6,266 nucleotides of DNA from Corynebacterium accolens (GTDB lineage Bacteria; Actinomycetota; Actinomycetes; Mycobacteriales; Mycobacteriaceae), in the NCBI RefSeq assembly GCF_030515985.1, contig NZ_CP100376.1:1044774-1051039 (forward strand), given 5' to 3'. The position numbers and the translations under genes are program-made. The notes under the pieces are model-generated. The model was not told the origin of the DNA and made no database searches. It saw nothing but the letters and a program-made list of their open reading frames with translations. Shown here one piece after another: positions 1 to 6,266 of this stretch (within the stretch, counting starts at the first letter, position 1; each line of letters starts with the position of its first letter).

Positions 1-394
1 ACTTCGTGCGGAACTCCGCCGCGGCGGCAGCATTCCCCTCCGGCAGGGTGTAGCCAGCAATGCCCGCAGAGTCCTCGGCATTAGCCGCCGGCTCTGCCGC
101 CTCGAGGACAAACCGTACCTCGAGATCTCCGAATCGTTCCGCGGCCACCTCGCGTACGACTGCGGACGTATCGAAAGAGTAAGCCGCAGGGTTGAGCTGC
201 AGCTCGGCGTAGACCAGGTGGTCATCGGCAAGCTGGGCGCACTGCTCGCGGATATCCGCGTTCAATTCCTCCGCGGTGCTGGCCTGCGAGCGGACCGGTT
301 CCCACAGGGATACCTTTGGAAGTTGTTCCACCACGCTCTCGGCGGAATCCTTATTTTCGGGGCTAATTAATGGTGCATCGTGCATGCGCACCAT
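1..394 (-). CDS. Adenosine-deaminase-like protein, probable pseudoenzyme (N-terminal part; 3' end beyond window)
   Basis: The reading frame stays open from the ATG at 394 to the left edge, giving 131 residues; the C-terminus lies outside the window. The layout resembles the adenosine/AMP deaminase family. 'LPKVSLWEP' (residues 25-33) sits where family members have LPKxELHxH, 'LVYAELQLNP' (60-69) matches the conserved YxELRF.P strand, and 'GIAGYTLPEGNAAAAAEF' (111-128) matches the later GxDLAGxE region. Both histidines of the N-terminal zinc motif are replaced (Trp31, Pro33). Only about 30 residues separate that motif from the YAEL strand, against roughly 80 in E. coli Add, so a block appears to be missing. 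I infer a non-catalytic or divergent homologue. The gene follows the RDD gene by 36 bases in the same frame, with no good Shine-Dalgarno site; GTG at 391 and ATG at 385 are alternative starts. Family assignment is from motif memory and moderate in confidence; that the frame is coding is more secure. Confidence 0.7.
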   Translation of the reverse strand, partial: MVRMHDAPLISPENKDSAESVVEQLPKVSLWEPVRSQASTAEELNADIREQCAQLADDHLVYAELQLNPAAYSFDTSAVVREVAAERFGDLEVRFVLEAAEPAANAEDSAGIAGYTLPEGNAAAAAEFRTK

Positions 395-430
395 CGTAGG
401 TATCTGCCCGAAGTTGCGCCATGCGGCGTT

Positions 431-1324
431 CTACTTGCGCGGCTTCCTCTTAACCACTTCGGCGTTTGCGAGATCGTCGTGGGAACCGCGCAGGTTGTTT
501 TCCTCGTTGATGGTGGTCGCGTGCACCACCGCGCCCAGCATGCCCACCAATTGCCCAATGCCAGGGATCACGTTGATAAGGCGCCACCACTGGCGCTTGG
601 CGGACTGGCTAAGGCTGAGCTTTTCCTTCGTATCCACGTCCCGCACGGTATAGCCGGCAAGAATCTTTGCCGGGCTAGCGCCCATCCATACCTCGCTGCC
701 CAGGACGTAAACCACCATCACGATGCAGGCAACAACAAAGGACAACGCTTCCACATCCGCGAGCTCGTCGACGCCCGCGCCAACCGCGCTGCTGATGCCG
801 CCGGCCAAGAAAAAGTCCAAGATGCCCATGCCGATGCGCGTTTCCTGGGACGGCCGTTTCTGCGCTTGGTGCTGGACTGGCGCCGGCGCGGCAGCGGGCG
901 ATGGCACCATCTGCTGCTGCGGCGAGGCATGCTGGGCGAATGGATCGCGCGCGTACGGGGAGGCATACGGGCTAGGCTGGGCAAAACCCGGCACCTGCGC
1001 CGGGCCCTGCGGTTGATCGTGGAAGCTCGGTTGCGGGCGCGGCGCCGGCGACCACTGCCCCACCGAGCTCAGCGTGCCGAGCTCGCCCCACGTCGGGCGG
1101 AGACCAGTGCGCAATGCTTCATCGTATTCGGCCCTCTTCTTCGCCGAACCCAGGATGCTGGCCGCTATGCGCAGCTGGACGCGCCGCGGCTCATCCTGGT
1201 TATATCCCTGCTGCCCGAGCTTGATGTCTTTTGCTTCCAATAAAACGGAAAGCTCATCCTCGCCACCATTGCGGTCGAGGTCCCACTTTTCGTAGAAGTC
1301 TGGGGCAATATCATCGGCGTTCAT
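431..1324 (-). CDS. RDD-family membrane protein with N-terminal J-domain-like region
   Basis: A 297-residue protein in three parts. Residues about 9-72 form a helical head: 'DFYEKWDLD' at its start and 'ILGSAKKRAEYDEAL' (57-71) at its end resemble the first and last helices of a J domain, but no HPD tripeptide is present. Residues about 92-160 are a low-complexity Pro/Ala/Gln linker. Residues about 164-293 are the RDD domain: a first membrane helix with 'ILDFFLAGG' (168-176), a second helix (about 194-210), the hallmark 'MGASPAKILAGYTVRD' (214-229), a later hydrophobic segment (about 250-268), and 'NLRGSHDDLANAEVV' (277-291), matching the family's closing GxHDxLAxTxVV. RDD proteins are membrane proteins of mostly unknown role; some have been proposed as transporters. 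The ATG at 1324 has an AGGA (1329-1332) four bases upstream. The gene lies 55 bases after the YihY gene and precedes the deaminase-like gene. The RDD call is firm; the J-like head is an inference. Confidence 0.9.
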   Translation of the reverse strand: MNADDIAPDFYEKWDLDRNGGEDELSVLLEAKDIKLGQQGYNQDEPRRVQLRIAASILGSAKKRAEYDEALRTGLRPTWGELGTLSSVGQWSPAPRPQPSFHDQPQGPAQVPGFAQPSPYASPYARDPFAQHASPQQQMVPSPAAAPAPVQHQAQKRPSQETRIGMGILDFFLAGGISSAVGAGVDELADVEALSFVVACIVMVVYVLGSEVWMGASPAKILAGYTVRDVDTKEKLSLSQSAKRQWWRLINVIPGIGQLVGMLGAVVHATTINEENNLRGSHDDLANAEVVKRKPRK

Positions 1325-1357
1325 AGTGTCCTATCTTAAAGGTATAGCTCGGCGCAC

Positions 1358-1381
1358 TCCTCCCCCGTAGGGAGGATTTTT
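1358..1381 (+). terminator. Perfect 7-bp hairpin with T-tract facing the + strand
   Basis: TCCTCCC (1358-1364) and GGGAGGA (1370-1376) form a perfect stem around a 5-base loop, CCGTA. Directly after the right arm on the + strand come five Ts (1377-1381), then ATTT. This is a classical intrinsic terminator for + strand transcription, although all neighbouring genes are on the minus strand. Read on the minus strand the hairpin lies just beyond the YihY stop codon but lacks a U-tract, so it could act there only as a weak terminator or an mRNA 3'-end stabiliser. The structure is seen directly; its function is inferred. Confidence 0.5.
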
Positions 1382-2459
1382 ATTTCCGGCGGAAAAGCTT
1401 CGCCACGCCCACGGCCGCAGCGCCCAAAGCGGCACCCACGCCGAAGACCGCGCCGGCCGGTGCGCCCTCGCGCACCTCATTGCGCACGCGAATAACGGCG
1501 GGTTCTGGAACCGGCGGGTGCGCATACTTCAGGGATTCTGCGGTCGTCGCAGTCCATGCGGAGATATACAGCACCACGCGCCACACCAGGTACATGACAA
1601 TCATCAGGACGATGACCGGGCCAAAGACCGCACCGGCCGGGCTGCCGGTGGCAGAGGACATAATCACCGTGGACAGCTGCTTAATGGCCTCGAATGCCAC
1701 CGCACCAATGGCAGCGCCGATAAAGCCGGACTTCTTAGGCACCTTCGTGCGCGGCAGGATCATAATCAGCCACCACATGACGATGAAGTTGGCGATAAGT
1801 CCCAGCAACAAGCCACTGAAGAAGAAGACATAACCCATGCCGGGGAAAGAATCGATACCTAAGAGGTCAAATATCTTCTGCGTAAGGCCGGAGGAACCCG
1901 CCGCGGTCACGCCGAAGGCGACGACAAAGGCAATGATCAGGCCGATAAGCCCCAGAAGGTCAGAGAACTTCTTTTTCAGGAAGGAGCCGCCGTCATTGGC
2001 ATCGATGCCCCACATGGCAGAAATGCCGATGCGCAGGTGGTTCATCCACCCCAGTCCGGACCACAGAGTAGTCAAACCACCAATACCGAACATGGCGCCG
2101 CGCTGGTCGATGGCCGTATCCAAAATCTCATTGACCGACTCGCTGAGGTTCCCGTCAATGGAGTCGGTGATATAGGACTGCAAGTCATTGAGCAGGTCCT
2201 CACGGTTAGCAAGGACAGCGGCGATGGTGGCCACCAGCAGCATCGCCAACGGGAAGATGGACAGGACCGAGTAATAGGTAATGCCAGCAGAAAACTGGTT
2301 GCCGCCTTCTGCGGCATAGCGCTCCTGCATGCGCATGAGGTGGTCAACAAAGGGCGATTTACGCCGTACCTTATCTATCGCTCCCGGATCATCGGCGTTC
2401 GCACGCTCGATGCCGTAGTGGTCCGTCTTCTTAGAGGAGGATTGCGTGGTGGTGGACAC
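1380..2459 (-). CDS. YihY/virulence factor BrkB family inner-membrane protein (YhjD-like)
   Basis: A 359-residue integral membrane protein of the YihY/BrkB family. The first conserved segment, 'FSAGITYYSVLSIFPLAML' (56-74), is the family's signature entry into TM1. Further hydrophobic segments lie near 122-143, 167-189, 208-235, 244-265 and 279-303, giving the usual six helices, with a polar N-terminal region of about 50 residues. After the core comes an extra Gly/Ala-rich hydrophobic stretch (about 332-354) ending in 'RRK', perhaps a seventh membrane-associated segment. The family's biochemical role is not settled; E. coli YhjD has been linked to lipopolysaccharide export suppressors, which would not apply directly to a Gram-positive. 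The start is GTG at 2459, preceded by AAGGGAAG at a suitable distance; no upstream in-frame start fits better. It follows trpS with a 94-bp gap, an arrangement I associate with corynebacteria. A nonapeptide motif occurs twice near the C-terminus (see findings). Confidence 0.92.
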   Translation of the reverse strand: MSTTTQSSSKKTDHYGIERANADDPGAIDKVRRKSPFVDHLMRMQERYAAEGGNQFSAGITYYSVLSIFPLAMLLVATIAAVLANREDLLNDLQSYITDSIDGNLSESVNEILDTAIDQRGAMFGIGGLTTLWSGLGWMNHLRIGISAMWGIDANDGGSFLKKKFSDLLGLIGLIIAFVVAFGVTAAGSSGLTQKIFDLLGIDSFPGMGYVFFFSGLLLGLIANFIVMWWLIMILPRTKVPKKSGFIGAAIGAVAFEAIKQLSTVIMSSATGSPAGAVFGPVIVLMIVMYLVWRVVLYISAWTATTAESLKYAHPPVPEPAVIRVRNEVREGAPAGAVFGVGAALGAAAVGVAKLFRRK

Positions 2460-2513
2460 GTGCTTCCCTTCTTGTTCGCACAGCGCTTATCCCGTATAGC
2501 GTAGCTGGCAAAC

Positions 2514-2540
2514 ACCCACTTGTCCCTCGGTGGGGTGGGT
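2514..2540 (-). terminator. Weak candidate hairpin between trpS and the YihY gene
   Basis: ACCCAC (2514-2519) pairs with GTGGGT (2535-2540), with a possible inner CCC/GGG pairing across a long loop. On the minus strand the structure begins 13 bases after the trpS stop codon and is followed by GTTTGCC, which is only a short T-stretch. It could attenuate read-through from trpS into the YihY gene. The stem is short and its pairing has several registers, so confidence is low. I see no convincing promoter for the YihY gene between here and its GTG start. Confidence 0.3.
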
Positions 2541-2553
2541 TAAGGGGTACCTA

Positions 2554-4076
<1,523 letters not shown>

Positions 4077-4091
4077 CTCAGACCTTTCCCC

Positions 4092-4283
4092 TTAGACCTT
4101 GCGGGAGGTGGGGCTGACGATGTCCATGAAGATGGCGAAACCGGTCACCATGAAGGCACCGCCGACACCCATGAGAACGATGGGGCCAAGGAAGGCGAAG
4201 GACGGTCCGACAGTAGTCCACCACCAGATGCTCAAGGCGAGGATTACGGCGCCAAGGACAAAAGGAATAATTGCGCGAGCCAT
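4092..4283 (-). CDS. Small two-helix membrane protein of unknown function
   Basis: A 63-residue protein I do not recognise. It has two hydrophobic helices, about residues 4-22 ('AIIPFVLGAVILALSIWWW') and 31-53 (FLGP...IFMD), joined by a short Thr/Gly/Pro loop, and a short polar tail ending in 'SPTSRKV'. Support for a real gene comes from the ATG at 4283 with GGAG seven bases upstream in the leader, the coherent membrane-protein composition, and its place between two real genes with only 15 bases to the next start. The same region read in other frames gives no recognisable protein. It is probably the first gene of the unit that continues into the DinB protein and trpS, because a candidate promoter lies just upstream. 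The role is unknown. Confidence 0.75.
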   Translation of the reverse strand: MARAIIPFVLGAVILALSIWWWTTVGPSFAFLGPIVLMGVGGAFMVTGFAIFMDIVSPTSRKV

Positions 4284-4301
4284 GAACTTTCTCCGTTGCA
4301 G

Positions 4302-4311
4302 ATTTCGAAAT
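4302..4311. promoter_or_regulatory. AT-rich 10-bp perfect palindrome, possible operator
   Basis: ATTTCGAAAT is a perfect 10-bp palindrome in the otherwise GC-rich 50-bp gap before the small membrane protein gene. On the minus strand it begins roughly 14 bases downstream of the candidate -10 element, so it would lie in the 5' untranslated region just past the transcription start, a common place for a repressor site. No known operator consensus is claimed. A chance AT-rich palindrome remains possible. Confidence 0.3.
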
Positions 4312-4324
4312 TTTTAACGTGTTT

Positions 4325-4333
4325 ATACTAGCA
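4325..4333 (-). promoter_or_regulatory. Candidate extended -10 promoter for the small membrane protein-DinB-trpS unit
   Basis: On the minus strand the sequence reads TGC TAGTAT AAAC, matching an extended -10 (TGnTAnnnT; hexamer TAGTAT at 4325-4330). It overlaps the stop codon of the TRIC gene and would start transcription near 4318, about 35 bases before the ATG at 4283. No convincing -35 box is visible 17 bases upstream, where the sequence is C-rich, which is tolerable for an extended -10 promoter. It would provide a start separate from the xthA-TRIC block. Confidence 0.4.
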
Positions 4334-5281
4334 CTACTGCTTGTGCTTGGGGGTCCTTTGCCTGCCCACATCCTCCTTGTTGAAGGTCCATTGCTGCTGC
4401 GCATCCACTCCCCTCGCCCCAGGTGAGTGCTTGCCGCTGGGGCGGGTAATGGATGAGCGGGCGGTCGGCCGTGCAATCCGGTTGCTATTTAGCTCCTCGA
4501 GGCTGAGCGGGGAGGAAAAATCGCTTGCGTTGCGCTTGCTGCGGCCCAGCGGCCGGGTAATCGGGCTGGCGTAGCGGGTGGCCGCGCCCGCCTTCCGCTT
4601 TGCACGGCGGGCGCCATCGCGCACGATGCGCGCCGATAGCCGCAGGCGCGGATCCATCTGTTGCTCACCATCGCGGTATTCAAAGACGGGCAGGCCCGTC
4701 TTGAAGTAGATAGCCGCAAGGCGCGCAGCGAAGCAGACCAAGGCGGTAATGATCGCCGTGGGTTCCTCCGATAGCCCGGCGCGTAGGAGAATCATGTAGA
4801 GTCCGGCCGCGAGGATCGAGATCGCCGCATAAAATTCGCCAGAAAATACCAGCGGAATGCGGTCTGAGAGCAGATCACGCAACACGCCGCCGAAGACGCC
4901 GGAGATGACCGCGGATACCGAGGCGATGATGAAGCCGTAGCCCAAGTGCGCGGCAATCTGGGTGCCCAGCACGGAAAAGACCGCCAGCCCCAAGGCATCG
5001 AGGATGAGGAAGAGGTGGCGGAAATAGTGCATGAGGAAGGACATGCCCACCGTGACGATGGCGGCGGCGATGACGATGACCAGATAGACGGGGTGCTCCA
5101 CCCAGGTCAGCGGCGGATCCGCGAGCACGATATCGCGGACGGTGCCGCCGCCTAGCGCCGTGATGGAGGCGATCATCGTCACGCCGAAGAGATCGAGCTT
5201 CTGCCGTCCGGCCGATAGCGCAGCGGTCATGGACTCGGCGGTAATACCAATGACGTACAGGACGCTAAATAGCGGCGACAT
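4334..5281 (-). CDS. TRIC/UPF0126 (YadS-like) cation-channel family membrane protein with long basic C-terminal tail
   Basis: A 315-residue protein whose first ~205 residues match the prokaryotic trimeric intracellular cation (TRIC) channel family, formerly UPF0126. There are two internal repeats, each carrying the family signature: 'ALGGGTVRD' (42-50) and 'GVFGGVLRD' (128-136), plus 'GITAESMTAALSAGRQKLDLFGV' over residues 12-34. About seven hydrophobic helices are visible, near 3-22, 31-45, 65-85, 90-108, 115-135, 148-167 and 174-193. Family members usually stop soon after the last helix. Here about 105 further residues follow, rich in Arg, Lys, Ser and Pro and with no membrane segment, presumably a disordered cytoplasmic tail. 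The start is ATG at 5281, overlapping the exodeoxyribonuclease III stop in TGATG, which points to translational coupling. TRIC channels pass monovalent cations such as potassium; this is family knowledge, not shown here. The core call is firm; the tail's role is unknown. Confidence 0.93.
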   Translation of the reverse strand: MSPLFSVLYVIGITAESMTAALSAGRQKLDLFGVTMIASITALGGGTVRDIVLADPPLTWVEHPVYLVIVIAAAIVTVGMSFLMHYFRHLFLILDALGLAVFSVLGTQIAAHLGYGFIIASVSAVISGVFGGVLRDLLSDRIPLVFSGEFYAAISILAAGLYMILLRAGLSEEPTAIITALVCFAARLAAIYFKTGLPVFEYRDGEQQMDPRLRLSARIVRDGARRAKRKAGAATRYASPITRPLGRSKRNASDFSSPLSLEELNSNRIARPTARSSITRPSGKHSPGARGVDAQQQWTFNKEDVGRQRTPKHKQ

Positions 5282-6174
5282 CAGGCGTATTCCACCAGGA
5301 GCGGCGAGTGATCGGACCAGCGCTGCTCTACGGTCGGGGCCTTATCCACCCAGGTGCGCCGCGCGCGATCGAGTAGCGGCTGAGTTGCGGCTTGGTAGTC
5401 GATGCGCCAGCCCGCATCGTTATTGAAGGCCTGACCGCGGTAGGTCCACCAGGTATAGGGTCCATCGGCCTCTGGGTGGAGCCGGCGCGCCACGTCGAAC
5501 CACTGCGGCGCGGTGGCCGGCTCCCACGGCGTGGTGCCCGCGTAGTCCACGACGCCGAGCCACTCACCCAGGTTCTTTTTCTCCTGCGGCGCCTCATCCG
5601 GGAAGCTGCCGAAAACATGATCCATAAAGGCACGCTCTTCCGGCAGGTGGCCGGCCTTCTTCTCGTTGGCCTTATTATTCTTCAAGTCTTGGGCGCGGTG
5701 GCAGATATTCCAGTCGCCGCCGATGACCATGTCCTTATCGGCGTTTTCTGCCAGCACGGCATCGAATTCATCCAAGAAGCGGTACTTTTCATCCAGCTTC
5801 GGCGAATCGGTATCGCCGGAGGGCAGATACAGCGAGGCCACGCGGATATCGCGGGTGGTAGCGGCAATCCAGCGGCCGGCGTCGGTGAAGGAACCGAAAC
5901 CGATATCGACATCGGCAAGCGGCGTGCGAGAGAGGATGCCTACTCCGGCGCGGCCCTTAGCGGCGGCATCGGCAAGCTCCAAGTGCCAGCCCGCCTCCAG
6001 GGCTGGTGCCAGGGCCTTTCTGGCTTGGTCCGGGGTGGCGCGGACCTCTTGCATCAGCACGATATCGGCCGGGGTCTGTTCCAACCAGGCATTCATGCCG
6101 GGGTTATTCTCATTGCGCTGCTTGCACGCGGCGCGGATTCCGTTGACGTTGACGCTAGCGATGGTAAGGCTCAT
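5281..6174 (-). CDS. xthA: Exodeoxyribonuclease III (AP endonuclease, EEP family)
   Basis: A 297-residue exonuclease III/APE1-type enzyme that cleaves DNA 5' to abasic sites and degrades 3' ends of duplex DNA in base excision repair. The full set of active-site motifs is present: 'NVNGIR' (9-14, metal/phosphate Asn11), 'LMQEVR' (40-45, metal ligand Glu43), 'SLYLPSG' (114-120, catalytic Tyr116), 'IGGDWNICH' (151-159, Asp154 and Asn156), 'WRIDY' (256-260, Asp259) and the terminal 'SDHSPLLVEY' (287-296, catalytic pair Asp288/His289). 'GRAGVGILSR' (74-83) is also typical. The length is slightly above E. coli Xth (268 residues); part of the excess is the polar, charged stretch around 164-205. The ATG at 6174 has GGAG (6179-6182) four bases upstream. 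The stop overlaps the next start by one base. The protein appears complete and functional. Confidence 0.97.
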   Translation of the reverse strand: MSLTIASVNVNGIRAACKQRNENNPGMNAWLEQTPADIVLMQEVRATPDQARKALAPALEAGWHLELADAAAKGRAGVGILSRTPLADVDIGFGSFTDAGRWIAATTRDIRVASLYLPSGDTDSPKLDEKYRFLDEFDAVLAENADKDMVIGGDWNICHRAQDLKNNKANEKKAGHLPEERAFMDHVFGSFPDEAPQEKKNLGEWLGVVDYAGTTPWEPATAPQWFDVARRLHPEADGPYTWWTYRGQAFNNDAGWRIDYQAATQPLLDRARRTWVDKAPTVEQRWSDHSPLLVEYA

Positions 6175-6184
6175 GGTGCTCCAG

Positions 6185-6190
6185 AATATA
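6185..6190 (-). promoter_or_regulatory. Candidate -10 hexamer upstream of xthA
   Basis: On the minus strand the hexamer TATATT matches the corynebacterial -10 pattern TAnAnT. Transcription from it would begin near 6178, only about four bases before the xthA ATG and inside the GGAG Shine-Dalgarno element. No good -35 box is seen 16-18 bases upstream. It could be a leaderless promoter or a chance match; if the gene upstream is cotranscribed, the Shine-Dalgarno site would be used instead. Confidence 0.25.
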
Positions 6191-6209
6191 GGCGTGTGCG
6201 GTGGTAGTT

Positions 6210-6266
6210 CTAGCCGCGATTGGCAAGGCGTTTTTTATCCCACATTGTTATCGCCCACACAACGCA
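6210..6266 (-). CDS. Possible 3' end of an upstream minus-strand gene (partial)
   Basis: From the right edge one minus-strand frame is open for 18 codons to a TAG at 6210-6212, while both other minus frames stop within the first 35 bases. The encoded tail reads CVVWAITMWDKKRLANRG: a hydrophobic run followed by a basic end, as at the C-terminus of a membrane protein. Its stop is 35 bases before the xthA start, fitting the spacing elsewhere in the cluster. An 18-codon opening is easily due to chance, so this is a tentative call. The remaining bases between it and xthA hold only the candidate -10 and the ribosome binding site. Confidence 0.35.
   Translation of the reverse strand, partial: CVVWAITMWDKKRLANRG

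Noticed and set aside
380..1243. Long + strand open frame (287 codons) opposite the RDD gene
   Set aside because: It has no recognisable domain, is Arg/His-rich as expected for an antisense shadow in GC-rich DNA, and lies opposite a gene with clear RDD motifs.
2481..2507. Imperfect inverted repeat (CAGC-GCT / AGC-GTA-GCTG) upstream of the YihY start
   Set aside because: The stem is seven pairs with a three-base bulge and a 10-base loop. It has no match to a known operator or riboswitch and is likely a chance match.
2486..2511. TTGCCA as a -35 box with TAAGCG as the -10 for the YihY gene
   Set aside because: The spacing is 16 bases but the -10 lacks the TAnnnT pattern. No other -10 gives correct spacing, so no promoter is claimed.
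4078..4476. 132-codon minus-strand frame overlapping the small membrane protein and the TRIC tail
   Set aside because: It crosses the TRIC stop, the promoter gap and the small gene in another frame, has a compositionally odd product, and lacks a good ribosome site.
4384..4666. Possibility that the TRIC tail is a separate small gene
   Set aside because: The frame continues without a break from the channel core and there is no internal start with a ribosome binding site, so a single extended protein is simpler.
5392..6207. Long + strand open frame (271 codons) opposite xthA
   Set aside because: It lies opposite a complete exonuclease III with all catalytic residues and shows no coherent protein features.
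6221..6240. T6 run after GCAAGGCG that looks like a + strand terminator
   Set aside because: The flanking bases can form only about three pairs. On the minus strand the run is AAAAAA within a plausible coding tail (Asp-Lys-Lys-Arg).

Overview
This window looks like ordinary chromosome from a GC-rich actinobacterium, most likely Corynebacterium. The tryptophanyl-tRNA synthetase has the actinobacterial '[16 protein letters not shown]' motif, its neighbour is a YihY/YhjD-type membrane protein, there is a DUF664/DinB-type (mycothiol-transferase-like) protein, and the leaders are short. The genus is inferred from protein style and gene order, not from a database search.

Every gene supported here lies on the minus strand, so transcription runs from right to left. 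From the right edge the order is: a possible 3' tail of an upstream gene (6210-6266); exodeoxyribonuclease III (5281-6174); a TRIC/UPF0126 membrane protein with a long basic tail (4334-5281), overlapping the nuclease gene by one base; a 50-bp gap with a candidate promoter and an AT-rich palindrome; a 63-residue two-helix membrane protein (4092-4283); a DinB/DUF664 protein (3597-4076); trpS (2554-3585); a 94-bp gap with a weak hairpin; a YihY/BrkB-family membrane protein (1380-2459); a 55-bp gap with a perfect 7-bp hairpin; an RDD-family membrane protein with a J-domain-like head (431-1324); and the N-terminal part of an adenosine-deaminase-like protein without the usual zinc-binding histidines (1-394, running off the left edge). 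No stretch above 100 bp lacks a gene.

The genes fall into probable transcription blocks. The first is xthA plus TRIC, translationally coupled. The second is the small membrane protein, the DinB protein and trpS, with gaps of 15 and 11 bases. The third is yihY, followed after the hairpin by RDD and the deaminase-like gene. The block functions (DNA repair, cation channel, tRNA charging, envelope proteins) do not form one pathway, so this reads as a housekeeping cluster.

I see no mobile element, CRISPR array, rRNA, tRNA, riboswitch or defence system. The points most worth a second look are the deaminase-like protein that has lost its HxH motif and appears shortened, the J-like/RDD fusion, the basic repeat-bearing tail on the TRIC protein, and the palindrome beneath the candidate promoter at 4302-4333.
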